Shown: positions 1 to 7,967 of the stretch, one piece after another | How the letters are laid out: the number at the start of each line of letters is the position of its first letter | How positions within the stretch are numbered: position 1 is the first letter of the stretch | Assembly: GCA_009693865.1 (NCBI GenBank) | Contig: SHWL01000002.1 | Location: 32,905 to 96,904 of the forward strand | Length of the DNA: 64,000 nucleotides | Origin: Acetobacteraceae bacterium | Lineage (GTDB): Bacteria; Pseudomonadota; Alphaproteobacteria; Acetobacterales; Acetobacteraceae | Reading direction: 5' to 3' | Translations under genes and position numbers: made by a program | The notes under the pieces: generated by a model | Told to the model about the DNA's origin: nothing | Databases searched by the model: none | What the model saw: only the letters and a program-made list of their open reading frames with translations

Positions 1-1
1 T

Positions 2-952
2 GTCGAATTGAAGCACGACCCCTTCACGCCGCTCGCCGTCGCCGCGCTGGCAACCCGGAAAGTGGAACTGACGCCGTCGGTCGCCATCGCCTTTCCGCGG
101 TCGCCGACGGTCATGGCGCACACCGCCTGGGATCTGCAGGCTAACTCCAACGGCCGTTTCGTTCTCGGCCTGGGCTCGCAGGTCAAAGGCCACAATGAAC
201 GCAGGTACGGGATCGCCTGGACCCCGCCCGCGCCGAGGCTGCGCGATTACGTGCTGGCGCTGCGGGCGTTGTGGCGGTGCTGGGAGGCCGGCGAAAAGCT
301 GGATTTCGAAAGCCCTCACTACAAATTGTCATTGATGACCCCGGCATTCGCGCCGGAGCCGACCGGTCTTCCCATGGTCCCTGTCACCATCGCCGCGGTT
401 GGCGACGCGATGCTACGGGTCGCCGGCCAGGTCGCCGACGGCGTGCGGCTACACCCGCTTTGTTCCCGGAAATATCTCGAAGAAGTCTGCATGCCGCAAA
501 TCGAGGAAGGCATGCGCCGCGGCAACCGAATTCGCAAGCATTTCGACATCCACGGCGGCGGCTTCGTTTGTACCGGCCCGAACGAGCAGACCGTCGCGGC
601 GGAGGTGGACAAAGCGCGGGAACGGATCGGCTTTTATGCGTCCACGCGCACCTATTTGCCCATTCTGCAATTGCACGGGCTCGGCGATCTCGGCCTGAAA
701 CTTCACCGCATGTCGGTGTCGGGTCAATGGGACAAGATGGGCGCCGAGATCTCCGACGACGCCGTGCGAATCTTCGCCGCCTGCGGAACGTACGATCGAT
801 TGCCGAAAGCGATTGAGGAACGTTTTGGCGGCGCGGCCGACTCAGTCGACATTCATTTCCCCGATAGCACACCGCGCGGTTTGGTGCGGGAGCTGGTTAC
901 CGACATCAAACGCATTCCCCACGTCTTCAAAGGGTTCAACACGAACCAATAA
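2..952 (+). CDS. LLM-class F420/flavin-dependent oxidoreductase, 5'-truncated
   Basis: The reading frame is open from the left edge, so the true start lies outside the window; a TTG at 8 is only an internal candidate. The visible 317 codons carry the luciferase-like TIM-barrel signatures: a strand ending GRFVLGLGSQV, then the conserved arginine-rich helix, and PVTIAAVGDAMLRVAGQVADG typical of substrate/cofactor-binding barrels. The family (luciferase-like monooxygenases, TIGR03617-like subgroup) uses F420 or FMN to oxidise small organic substrates in the cytoplasm; the substrate cannot be read from sequence. The stop is followed after 12 bases by an acyl-CoA dehydrogenase start with AAGAGGAAAC as ribosome site, so it is probably the first visible gene of a catabolic operon with the two dehydrogenases downstream. 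Confidence 0.8.
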   Translation, partial: VELKHDPFTPLAVAALATRKVELTPSVAIAFPRSPTVMAHTAWDLQANSNGRFVLGLGSQVKGHNERRYGIAWTPPAPRLRDYVLALRALWRCWEAGEKLDFESPHYKLSLMTPAFAPEPTGLPMVPVTIAAVGDAMLRVAGQVADGVRLHPLCSRKYLEEVCMPQIEEGMRRGNRIRKHFDIHGGGFVCTGPNEQTVAAEVDKARERIGFYASTRTYLPILQLHGLGDLGLKLHRMSVSGQWDKMGAEISDDAVRIFAACGTYDRLPKAIEERFGGAADSVDIHFPDSTPRGLVRELVTDIKRIPHVFKGFNTNQ

Positions 953-964
953 GAGGAAACGGCC

Positions 965-2113
965 ATGGTCACGCCCACCTTCCGGTTCGATCCGGTGGAA
1001 ATGCCGCCCGAGGCGCTGGAAACCCGCAAGGAGGTCCGCGCCTTCATCAAGGAACACGAACACCTGATGGGTTTCTCCCGCGGTGAGTTCAATCGCGATT
1101 TCAGCCGCGCCATGGGCAAAAAGGGCTGGATCGGCATGACCTGGCCGAAACAATATGGCGGCCACGAACGGACGTCGTTCGAACGCTATGTCGTGATCGA
1201 GGAAATGCTCGTCGCGGGCGCGCCGCTTTCGGCCCATTACACCGGCGATCGTCAAAGCGGCCCGAATATGTTGCGGTTCGGTACCGAGGAGCAAAAGAAT
1301 TACTTCCTCCCCCGAATCGCCGCCGGCGAAATGGCCTTCTGTATCGGCATGAGCGAGCCGAACTCCGGCTCCGATCTGGCGGGTACCCGCACCCGCGCGC
1401 AAAAGGTCGACGGAGGTTATAAAATCAACGGCACGAAGCTTTGGACGTCGAACGCGCACCGCGCCGATTATGCCATCCTGTTCTGCAAGATGGCGGGCGA
1501 CGGCAAGGAGGAACCAGACCGCCACGCCGGCGCCACGCAGTTCCTGCTGGACCTGAAGTCCCCGGGCATCGACATACGCCCGGTGATCAATCTCCTGGGC
1601 GAACACCATTTCAACGAAATTTTCCTCACCGACGTCTTCGTTCCCGACAACCGGCTACTGGGCGCGGAAGGCAATGGCTGGAACCAACTCACCAGCGAGT
1701 TGTCCTTCGAACGCAGCGCGCCGGACCGGTTCCTGGTGCTGTTTCAGATGCTGCAACAAATGATCCGCATGGCGGGACCCGAGCCGGATAAGGCGACCGC
1801 GGCCGCGCTCGGGAAGCTGATCTCACAATTGGCGACGTTGCGGAGCATGTCGGTCTCGATCGCGGGCATGTTGCAGGAAGGTATCAATCCCAACAACGAA
1901 TCGGCCGTCGTCAAGGATCTGGGCACCCGTTACGAGCAGGACATTCCGGTAGTCGCCCGCCAATTATTTCCGGCTGAACCGGAGTTGGAAGCGATCGATC
2001 TCTACAGTTCGATGATCGCCCGCTCCACGATGAACGCGCCACGCTTTTCCATCCAGGGCGGCACACGGGAAATCCTTCGCGGGATCATCGCCCGCGGCCT
2101 TGGCCTACGTTGA
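965..2113 (+). CDS. acyl-CoA dehydrogenase family protein
   Basis: 382-residue acyl-CoA dehydrogenase. The flavin/substrate signature CIGMSEPNSGSDLAG lies at about residues 126-140, followed by the beta-domain segment KINGTKLWTS, and the C terminus ends with GTREILRGIIARGLG, as in bacterial family members that act as two-gene pairs. Such enzymes introduce an alpha,beta double bond into an acyl-CoA and pass electrons to ETF. The ATG at 965 has a good ribosome site (GAGGAAAC). The next acyl-CoA dehydrogenase begins 16 bases after this stop, so the two probably form a heteromeric enzyme, as seen for actinobacterial and alphaproteobacterial FadE pairs (inference). Substrate unknown. Confidence 0.92.
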   Translation: MVTPTFRFDPVEMPPEALETRKEVRAFIKEHEHLMGFSRGEFNRDFSRAMGKKGWIGMTWPKQYGGHERTSFERYVVIEEMLVAGAPLSAHYTGDRQSGPNMLRFGTEEQKNYFLPRIAAGEMAFCIGMSEPNSGSDLAGTRTRAQKVDGGYKINGTKLWTSNAHRADYAILFCKMAGDGKEEPDRHAGATQFLLDLKSPGIDIRPVINLLGEHHFNEIFLTDVFVPDNRLLGAEGNGWNQLTSELSFERSAPDRFLVLFQMLQQMIRMAGPEPDKATAAALGKLISQLATLRSMSVSIAGMLQEGINPNNESAVVKDLGTRYEQDIPVVARQLFPAEPELEAIDLYSSMIARSTMNAPRFSIQGGTREILRGIIARGLGLR

Positions 2114-2129
2114 ACGGGGGGAAAATAAA

Positions 2130-3212
2130 ATGGCCATTCGCGACGAAACCCGGATGCTGCTGGAAAGCATGGGCCGGTTGTTCGAGGATCATTGCACCAA
2201 ACAGGTCGCCGACGCCGCCGAAACCGGGGTCTTCGCGCAAGGTTTATGGGACGCGGTCGCGGAAACCGGTGTGCCGCTGGCGGCGTTGCCGGAATCGGCC
2301 GGGGGCGCGGACGCGGAATGGTCGGACCTTTACGCCGCGTTACGCGTGGCCGCCCGTTTCTCCGCCCCCATCCCGCTCGCCGAGACCATGCTCGCTGGTT
2401 GGGCTGCTTCTTCATCTGGCCTTGAAACGAGTGACGGTCCCATGACGGTTGGCCCCGTGCGCCTGAGCGACGCGCTTACGCTGCGGCGCGACGGCAATGG
2501 CTGGCGTCTGTCCGGCACGGCCTCCCGGCTCCCTTACGCGTCCTTCGCCACCAGAACCGTGCTGATCGCCGATGGCCCGGATGGGGAGATGGTGGCCGCC
2601 TTCGACGGCACCGGCGGCAGCGATCTCGCCAAGGGTAAAAATATCGCCAACGAGTCGCGGGATACGCTGCAATTCAACGATGTCCGCCTGTCTTCCGACC
2701 AGGTCGCGCCAGTGGCCGGTGGAGTCTCGCGCGCGGCGCTGTACCGGCGGGGTGCCCTGGCCCGCGCCACGATGATGTCGGGGGCGTTGGAAAAAGCGAT
2801 GGACCTGGCGGTGACCTACGCCCAGGAGAGGGTGCAGTTCGGGCGTCCGATTTCGAAGTTCCAGGCGGTGCAGCAGAATCTCGCGGTGCTCGCGGGTCAG
2901 ACGGCGGCGGCGGTCGCGGCGGCCAATCTGGGAATTGAAGCCCTGGAGAAAACCAGCCCCGAACGTGAGGAATTTCTGATCGCGGTCGCGAAAACCAGGG
3001 TAGGAGAAGCCGCGACCCTGGCTTGCGAAATCGCGCATCAGGTTCACGGCGCCATTGGGTTTACCAAGGAATATTCCCTGCAACTTTCGACCAGGCGGCT
3101 TTGGTCGTGGCGGGAGGAATTCGGCGCCGACCCGGAATGGGCGGCCAGAGTTGGCGCCTATGCCTGCCGCCGCGGCGCCGACAACCTCTGGCCCATGTTG
3201 ACCGATGGCTGA
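2130..3212 (+). CDS. acyl-CoA dehydrogenase family protein, second of a pair
   Basis: 360-residue acyl-CoA dehydrogenase-like protein. The chosen ATG at 2130 follows a strong GGGGGG/GAAAAT site, whereas the frame extends in to 2100 inside the previous gene. The C-terminal alpha-helical domain is clear: FGRPISKFQAVQQNLAVLA and HQVHGAIGFTKEYSLQL with the following ARG-rich RRLW. The N-terminal flavin-binding signature is degenerate compared with the upstream paralogue, which is usual for the smaller partner in heteromeric acyl-CoA dehydrogenases. It lies immediately downstream of the first dehydrogenase in the same transcript and is followed by a hairpin terminator at 3300. Specific substrate cannot be assigned. 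Confidence 0.9.
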   Translation: MAIRDETRMLLESMGRLFEDHCTKQVADAAETGVFAQGLWDAVAETGVPLAALPESAGGADAEWSDLYAALRVAARFSAPIPLAETMLAGWAASSSGLETSDGPMTVGPVRLSDALTLRRDGNGWRLSGTASRLPYASFATRTVLIADGPDGEMVAAFDGTGGSDLAKGKNIANESRDTLQFNDVRLSSDQVAPVAGGVSRAALYRRGALARATMMSGALEKAMDLAVTYAQERVQFGRPISKFQAVQQNLAVLAGQTAAAVAAANLGIEALEKTSPEREEFLIAVAKTRVGEAATLACEIAHQVHGAIGFTKEYSLQLSTRRLWSWREEFGADPEWAARVGAYACRRGADNLWPMLTDG

Positions 3213-3299
3213 AGATTCTGGGAAATTACCAAATGAAAACCTTGTCATAGGGCCGTGGGTGGTTGGCAAACGGCCTGAACCTGGTTAAATCATCCCGCG

Positions 3300-3322
3300 C
3301 CCGCGAAGACGCGGGTTCCTTT
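3300..3322 (+). terminator. hairpin terminator after the acyl-CoA dehydrogenase operon
   Basis: Perfect 6-bp GC stem CCCGCG / CGCGGG (3300-3305 with 3310-3315) closed by the tetraloop AAGA and followed by TTCCTTT. It lies 87 bases after the second acyl-CoA dehydrogenase stop and upstream of the rodZ-like gene. The T tract is imperfect. Confidence 0.5.
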
Positions 3323-3444
3323 CGACGTCGCGCGGGCCAATGGCTTCAGCGACGGGCCGACGATAGACAGGCGGAGTGATCGTGCCGCGAGATGACGTGT
3401 CAATAAAGGCAACAAACAGAGCCGCATTGTCGAGGAGCGAGGCA

Positions 3445-4479
3445 ATGTTCCAGGAGGATCCGGAAGCGCCACTCGCCGGGGCGGACCTTCGTGCCGCGCG
3501 GGAGCGCCTCGGCTGGGCTCTGCCCGACGTCGCCGCGATGCTGCGAATTCGACCCTCGTATTTGGAGGCGCTCGAAGCCGGACGATTGGACCGATTACCT
3601 GGTAACGTATACGCGCTTGGGTACCTGCGCAGCTATTCGCTCGCGCTTGGGCTCGACCCGGAGCAAGCCGCGCGGCGATTCCGGTCTGCCACCGGAGTAA
3701 TGACCGGGCATACCAGGCTGGCATTTCCCGCGCCCGTTCCCGAACGAGGCCTGCCTGCCGGGGCACTTATCCTGGTGGGCCTGTTGCTGGTCGGCGGCGC
3801 CTATGCCGGTTGGTATCACCTCTCTGGAGAAGGCAAACTCCCTGCCGAGACCGTCGCGCCAGTGCCGGTCCGGCTTGCTTCGCTCGCGGAACAAGCTCTG
3901 CCCGGGCCGGACGGGCGCGTCCCGGTGCCCGCGCCGCCGCCCACGATGCCCGCACGCGCCGATGACGACGATCAGTTCGAGCCGCGTCAGGCCGCGTCGG
4001 AAAATCCGCTGCTGGCGCCGGAACCGGCACCGCCGCCTCCGCCGGTCGAGATAACGCGCGCGATGCCGATCCCGGGCGCCACGGCGACCACCGCGATCGC
4101 GATGCCGGTCACGCCACAGATGCGGCGGCCGGAGATGATGACATCGGACTCCGCCATCGTCGCGCCCTTGGCGGGCGATCCCGCGAACCCGGAAGGCACG
4201 CGGGTCATGCTGCGCTTCACCGGCGATACCTGGGTTCAGGTCAAGGAACGCGGCGGTCAGGCGCTGGTGACCAAAGTCATGAAGGCCGGCGAGACCTTCG
4301 CCGTACCAGCTCGGCCGAACCTGATCCTGAACACCGGCAATGCCGGCCGGGTCGAGGTTTTGGTCGATGGCATTCCGGTGCCGGCGATCGGCGGCGCGGG
4401 CGCGGTGCGCAAGGACGTGCCGATGGAGCCGGAGCAATTGAAAGCTGGGTATATCGTTCCGGTCACGACCCGGCGGTAG
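3445..4479 (+). CDS. RodZ-like helix-turn-helix membrane protein
   Basis: 344 residues from the ATG at 3445, which has GAGGAGCGAGG just upstream; an earlier in-frame ATG at 3376 lacks this. The N-terminal ~85 residues form a RodZ-type helix-turn-helix (ADLRAARERLGW...VAAMLRIRPSYLEALEAGR...GYLRSYSLALGL). A single membrane helix follows (about residues 104-122, ALILVGLLLVGGAYAGW). Then comes a long proline/alanine-rich linker and a C-terminal DUF4115-type beta domain (TWVQVKERGGQ...VEVLVDGIPVPAIG). RodZ links MreB to the cell-wall elongation machinery; in alphaproteobacteria this gene commonly sits just before ispG, as here. It was left without a symbol because orthology to E. coli rodZ is by domain order only. 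Confidence 0.85.
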   Translation: MFQEDPEAPLAGADLRAARERLGWALPDVAAMLRIRPSYLEALEAGRLDRLPGNVYALGYLRSYSLALGLDPEQAARRFRSATGVMTGHTRLAFPAPVPERGLPAGALILVGLLLVGGAYAGWYHLSGEGKLPAETVAPVPVRLASLAEQALPGPDGRVPVPAPPPTMPARADDDDQFEPRQAASENPLLAPEPAPPPPPVEITRAMPIPGATATTAIAMPVTPQMRRPEMMTSDSAIVAPLAGDPANPEGTRVMLRFTGDTWVQVKERGGQALVTKVMKAGETFAVPARPNLILNTGNAGRVEVLVDGIPVPAIGGAGAVRKDVPMEPEQLKAGYIVPVTTRR

Positions 4480-4512
4480 CGGTGCGCTCGCCGATTGACC
4501 GGGGGTAAAGCC

Positions 4513-4540
4513 GGCCTGGACGTTCCAGGCCGTTTGGGAG
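4513..4540 (+). promoter_or_regulatory. hairpin abutting the ispG ribosome-binding site
   Basis: Perfect 8-bp inverted repeat GGCCTGGA / TCCAGGCC (4513-4520 and 4524-4531) with a 3-base loop, followed within 5 bases by the GGGAG ribosome site at 4536-4540 and the ispG ATG at 4547. A leader hairpin this close to the ribosome site could protect or modulate initiation, or mark a processed rodZ-ispG boundary. Function is inferred. Confidence 0.35.
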
Positions 4541-4546
4541 TTCCGC

Positions 4547-5671
4547 ATGAGCTATCGCCCGTATCAGGACATCCAACGCCGCGCCTCGCGGCGGGTCTAC
4601 GTGGGCAAAGTCCCGGTCGGCGACGGCGCGCCGATCACGGTGCAGACCATGACCAACACCCTGACCACGGATGTCGCGGGTACGGTGGCGCAGATCCAGC
4701 GAGCCGAGGCAGCGGGCGTCGACATCGTCCGCGTCTCCTGCCCGGATCGGCCAAGCGCGTTGGCGTTGAAGGACATCGTGCGGCAGGTGAACGTCCCGAT
4801 CGTCGCCGACATCCACTTCCACTACCGGCGCGCGATTGAGGCCGCCGAAAGTGGCGCCGCCTGCCTGCGCATCAATCCCGGCAATATCGGCAGCGATGAG
4901 CGGGTGCGGGAGGTCGTGAAGGCGGCGCGCGATCACGGCTGCTCCATGCGGATCGGCGTGAACGCGGGCTCGTTGGAAAAGCACTTGCTGGAAAAATACG
5001 GCGAGCCCAACCCGGAAGCTTTGGTCGAAAGCGCGCTGTATCACGCGAATATTTTGCAGCAGCACGATTTTCATGACTTCAAAATCAGCGTGAAGGCCTC
5101 CGACGTATTTCTGGCGGTCGCGGCCTATCAGCAATTGGCCGAGGTCTGCGATCATCCGCTGCATATTGGCATCACCGAAGCCGGCGGCCGCCGCATGGGG
5201 ACCGTCAAATCCGCCATCGGCCTGGGCTCGCTGCTATGGGCGGGCATCGGCGACACGCTACGGGTGTCGCTGTCCGATGAGCCCGAGGAAGAAGTGCGGG
5301 TCGGCTGGGATCTGCTGAAATCGTTGGGTATCCGGCATCGCGGCGTGAAGGTGATCTCCTGCCCATCCTGCGCGCGCCAGGGGTTCAATGTGATCGAAAC
5401 GGTCCGCACGCTGGAAGACCGGCTCGCGCATATTGAAACGCCGCTGACGTTGTCGATCATCGGCTGTGTCGTGAATGGACCTGGCGAGGCGCTGATGACG
5501 GACATTGGCGTGACCGGCGGCGGCAATGGCCGGCACATGATCTACAGCGCCGGCAAGACCGATCATACGATCGCGGGCGCGACGATGGTCGACCACATCG
5601 TCGAACTGGTGGAGGCTAAGGCCGCCGAACTAAAGAGCGCGGCGGACGCGGAGAAGCTGGCGGCTGAGTAG
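4547..5671 (+). CDS. ispG: 4-hydroxy-3-methylbut-2-enyl diphosphate synthase (flavodoxin/ferredoxin)
   Basis: 374 residues, the bacterial length. IspG reductively converts MEcPP to HMBPP, the penultimate step of the MEP isoprenoid pathway, using a [4Fe-4S] cluster. The three cluster cysteines are visible as C272 and C275 ([10 protein letters not shown]) and C307 ([13 protein letters not shown]), and E314, the fourth ligand in this family, follows in the same motif. N-terminal [12 protein letters not shown] and the barrel motif [11 protein letters not shown] are typical. The start ATG has GGGAG at the right distance. The usual alphaproteobacterial neighbour hisS is not downstream; an unrelated AT-richer operon begins 8 bases after the stop. 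Confidence 0.97.
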   Translation: MSYRPYQDIQRRASRRVYVGKVPVGDGAPITVQTMTNTLTTDVAGTVAQIQRAEAAGVDIVRVSCPDRPSALALKDIVRQVNVPIVADIHFHYRRAIEAAESGAACLRINPGNIGSDERVREVVKAARDHGCSMRIGVNAGSLEKHLLEKYGEPNPEALVESALYHANILQQHDFHDFKISVKASDVFLAVAAYQQLAEVCDHPLHIGITEAGGRRMGTVKSAIGLGSLLWAGIGDTLRVSLSDEPEEEVRVGWDLLKSLGIRHRGVKVISCPSCARQGFNVIETVRTLEDRLAHIETPLTLSIIGCVVNGPGEALMTDIGVTGGGNGRHMIYSAGKTDHTIAGATMVDHIVELVEAKAAELKSAADAEKLAAE

Positions 5672-5679
5672 TATGTAAG

Positions 5680-5910
5680 GTGGTAAGGCGGCCCGTCCCA
5701 AAGCCGTCTTATCTGGATCAATGCGATTATCTGGGCTTTGTGCATGGCGACCGCCGGTGGCGGAGCAAAAACGGGAACCGCTTGTTTACATGGGATGAAC
5801 TGCACGGAGAAATCGAGGTTTTCAATGTTCGAGGTAGACACCTTGGTTCATTGGATCCCGCTGGAAGCTTGATCAAGGAAGCCGTGCCAGGGAGATGGGT
5901 CGATGTGTAG
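5680..5910 (+). CDS. stand-alone colicin E3-type ribonuclease (cytotoxic) domain
   Basis: A 76-residue protein from a GTG start. It looks like only the C-terminal cytotoxic domain of colicin E3-family toxins, which cut 16S rRNA at the decoding centre. The core WDELHGEIEVFNVRGRHLG matches the E3 nuclease signature, and the catalytic set is present with family spacing: D39, H42 and E46 (colicin E3 D510, H513, E517), plus R72 in the VPGRW tail (E3 R545). A DPAGSLIK turn sits between. There is no receptor-binding or translocation domain and no signal peptide, so it should act inside its own cell. The stop overlaps the next start by 8 bases (ATGTGTAG), implying translational coupling. Base composition is visibly lower in GC than ispG upstream, suggesting transfer. 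Family call is by motif; activity is inferred. Confidence 0.8.
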   Translation: MVRRPVPKPSYLDQCDYLGFVHGDRRWRSKNGNRLFTWDELHGEIEVFNVRGRHLGSLDPAGSLIKEAVPGRWVDV

Positions 5911-6256
5911 CGCGTTAGTCGAACCAAGGCCACCGACGTTCTTCGACCTCTACAGTCACGGCCTGGCCCTGCCGGACGAGATCGATGATTTCATTGACCG
6001 TTGGCATGAGGACGCGTCTTCGCGTGCCAGCAGCCTGCCACTGCACGAATTTCTTGGGTTGACACGCGACGAATATGAAATTTGGGTGTTGGACCCGGAT
6101 GTACTGCCCCATGTTCTGATCGCACGCCGTGAGGCGCGACCACTCCCGGAGGTTATGAGCCAGTACCTGGATGCGTTCCCCCTGGCCGCTCGTGCGTCGG
6201 ATATCGCGACAATTAAGGCGCTTAGAAGCTGGTTGGCAAAGCGGCTGCTACCGTGA
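5903..6256 (+). CDS. small acidic protein, candidate antitoxin/immunity partner
   Basis: 117 residues, start overlapping the E3-like gene. I recognise no catalytic fold. It is acidic in its first half (ALPDEIDDFIDRWHED) and carries LPLHEFLGLTRDEYEIWVLD, a motif seen in short uncharacterised proteins next to toxin or ImmA/IrrE genes, then a basic helical tail ending WLAKRLLP. Position directly after a ribonuclease domain with overlapping start, and its acidity, make it the natural candidate for neutralising the toxin. It is longer than, and not obviously similar to, the classic E3 immunity protein (about 85 residues). Its stop overlaps the GTG of the metallopeptidase gene by four bases. Confidence 0.7.
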   Translation: MCSALVEPRPPTFFDLYSHGLALPDEIDDFIDRWHEDASSRASSLPLHEFLGLTRDEYEIWVLDPDVLPHVLIARREARPLPEVMSQYLDAFPLAARASDIATIKALRSWLAKRLLP

Positions 6257-7239
6257 ACGCCGCTTCGTTCGAGGTTAATCTCGCGCGAAGAGTCATTGAG
6301 CGTTTCAACTTGTCACCTCCCGTCGACGTCGAATCGGTTGCATACCGTTACGCGATGGTTGAGCACTGTCCGATTCCGCTTCAGGTTGACGGTATCTGCC
6401 TTAATTTGAAACGCCCAGGCATTCGGCCAACTATTATCGTCAACCTGGATCGACCTTTGCGACGTAGGCGATTCACCCTCGCACACGAGCTGGGCCATGT
6501 ATTGATCCCATGGCATCGGGGCAGTTTGTATGATGACTTTTCTTTGTCCGACCGAGAACGTACGTTTGATCGATGGGAAATGGAAGGTGAGGCAAATCGG
6601 TTCGCATCCGAATTGCTGATGCCATCTGATTGGATATCCGAGGTCCAGACGCTGGCCAATAATTTCGGGAGGGCAGTGTCCTGGGTTCAGGAACAGGCCG
6701 AAGTTTCAATGATCGCAAGTGCCATCCGTCTAATAGGGATTGCATCGGCGAACCACATTTTCGCCCATTGCGATGATACCGGATTCGTCCTGAATTCCGG
6801 GCGTTCACCTGGCACGTTGGCAAACGCACCCGCGTGGAACGAGGACCTTGATCGCTCATATTTGGACGGCAATGCCGCTGACAGAGGCGAGATTCTCGCG
6901 GGTGGCACATGCCTGTATTGGTGGAGATTCCCTGATGAAGTCGCGTTGGCCGAGCCAAACGATCCTCGGGATTGGCGATCGATTTTACAAGAGATCATTG
7001 ATGATCTGGTGGCCTTTGATAACGACAAACCCAGAGTTAGACAATCTATCAACGGAGTGATCGGGGCAACCAACAGCAGCAGGCGAGGTAGTTCTGCTGA
7101 GGAATTGCTCGCGGCCCTGATGCAGCGCTTCGACAGCAAACGCGCTCAGGGAGGTATCTTTCCCGAATTGCCCCGCCATCCGAATTTTCGCGACTTTCTG
7201 ATTCGGCGGGTAAAGACTCTTCGCGGCGTTGGACCATGA
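6253..7239 (+). CDS. ImmA/IrrE family metallo-endopeptidase
   Basis: 328 residues from a GTG that overlaps the previous stop (GTGA). The zinc protease motif H78-E-L-G-H82 lies in RRFTLAHELGHVLIPWH, and the downstream glutamate ligand region is EGEANRFASELLMP, exactly the ImmA/IrrE arrangement. This family cleaves repressors or antitoxins: ImmA in the ICEBs1 element, IrrE in Deinococcus. The C-terminal ~170 residues are family-typical but unassigned. As third cistron after a ribonuclease and a small acidic protein, it could process the acidic protein and so free the toxin (inference). The DNA is distinctly AT-richer than flanking housekeeping genes. There is no classic Xre-type HTH regulator in the operon. 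Confidence 0.88.
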   Translation: MNAASFEVNLARRVIERFNLSPPVDVESVAYRYAMVEHCPIPLQVDGICLNLKRPGIRPTIIVNLDRPLRRRRFTLAHELGHVLIPWHRGSLYDDFSLSDRERTFDRWEMEGEANRFASELLMPSDWISEVQTLANNFGRAVSWVQEQAEVSMIASAIRLIGIASANHIFAHCDDTGFVLNSGRSPGTLANAPAWNEDLDRSYLDGNAADRGEILAGGTCLYWWRFPDEVALAEPNDPRDWRSILQEIIDDLVAFDNDKPRVRQSINGVIGATNSSRRGSSAEELLAALMQRFDSKRAQGGIFPELPRHPNFRDFLIRRVKTLRGVGP

Positions 7240-7267
7240 TATATCTTGATCGCACCTGTTCCGGCGG

Positions 7268-7396
7268 ATGACGACGTATTGCTCTGGCTTTTCATGGGCC
7301 GCCTTTGTCGGCACCGGCATCGCGACGGACGATCCGGTCAACGTCACGCCGCCATGGCCCGATATCGGGAAGGGAGATAAACCATGTCAACCGTGA
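7268..7396 (+). CDS. possible 42-residue ORF in the gap after the ImmA/IrrE gene
   Basis: An ATG-initiated frame of 42 codons with sensible-looking composition (SWAAFVGTGIATDDPVNVTP, then PWPDIGKGDK). It has no recognisable domain and only a weak GGCGG upstream. It fills much of the 219-base gap (7240-7458) between the metallopeptidase stop and the macro-domain gene end, where nothing else was seen. It may be spurious or a remnant. Confidence 0.2.
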   Translation: MTTYCSGFSWAAFVGTGIATDDPVNVTPPWPDIGKGDKPCQP

Positions 7397-7458
7397 TCCT
7401 TTGCCGCCCGCCGCATTACAGTGGCATGAAATTACTAACCGATCTCGCCATTGGCGTC

Positions 7459-7965
7459 TCAACCGCCGGCCGCATCCTGAAACGCCCGGAGCACGGAATC
7501 GCCGAAGCAGGCGAAGATTACCTCGGTCAACAAGGTATTCCCGGCGAGAAATGTCACTGTCGTATCGATCGCGATCCGCGCCGCCGCCAGGATTGGATAA
7601 CCGTACACCCCGCAACTGATCGCCGGAAAGGCGATCGTACGAATGTCATGCGTCACCGCCAAAGTCAGACTTTCACGATAACAACTTGCCAGTAGTGCCG
7701 GTTCGTTGGCGGCGCCGCCCCGCCATACCGGGCCAACCGTGTGGATCACATATCGCGCCTTCAGGCGGTATCCTTTGGTGATTTTCGCGTAACCGGTGGG
7801 GCAACCGCCCAGGGTGCGGCATTCGGCGAGGAGGTCTGGGCCGGCGGCACGATGGATCGCGCCATCGACACCGCCGCCGCCCAACAACGTTTCGTTCGCC
7901 GCGTTGACGATGGCGTCCACTGCAAGCACCGTGATATCGGCGGCGACGATCCGGATGCGATGCAT
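7459..7965 (-). CDS. macro-domain protein, O-acetyl-ADP-ribose deacetylase type
   Basis: About 168 residues from ATG 7965; a GTG at 7977 overlapping the corA stop is an alternative start. The macro fold signatures are all present: [20 protein letters not shown] for ADP-ribose binding, the IHRAAGP helix, [22 protein letters not shown], and the phosphate loop [10 protein letters not shown]. MacroD/YmdB-type proteins remove ADP-ribose from acidic residues or deacetylate O-acetyl-ADP-ribose in the cytoplasm. It lies directly downstream of corA on the same strand with a stop/start overlap, so co-transcription is likely; no functional link between the two is evident. Confidence 0.92.
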   Translation of the reverse strand: MHRIRIVAADITVLAVDAIVNAANETLLGGGGVDGAIHRAAGPDLLAECRTLGGCPTGYAKITKGYRLKARYVIHTVGPVWRGGAANEPALLASCYRESLTLAVTHDIRTIAFPAISCGVYGYPILAAARIAIDTTVTFLAGNTLLTEVIFACFGDSVLRAFQDAAGG

Positions 7966-7967
7966 GG

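Noticed and set aside
7384..7695. 103-codon + strand frame opposite the macro-domain gene's end
   Set aside because: Mostly antisense to the macro domain; no features beyond a plausible ATG.
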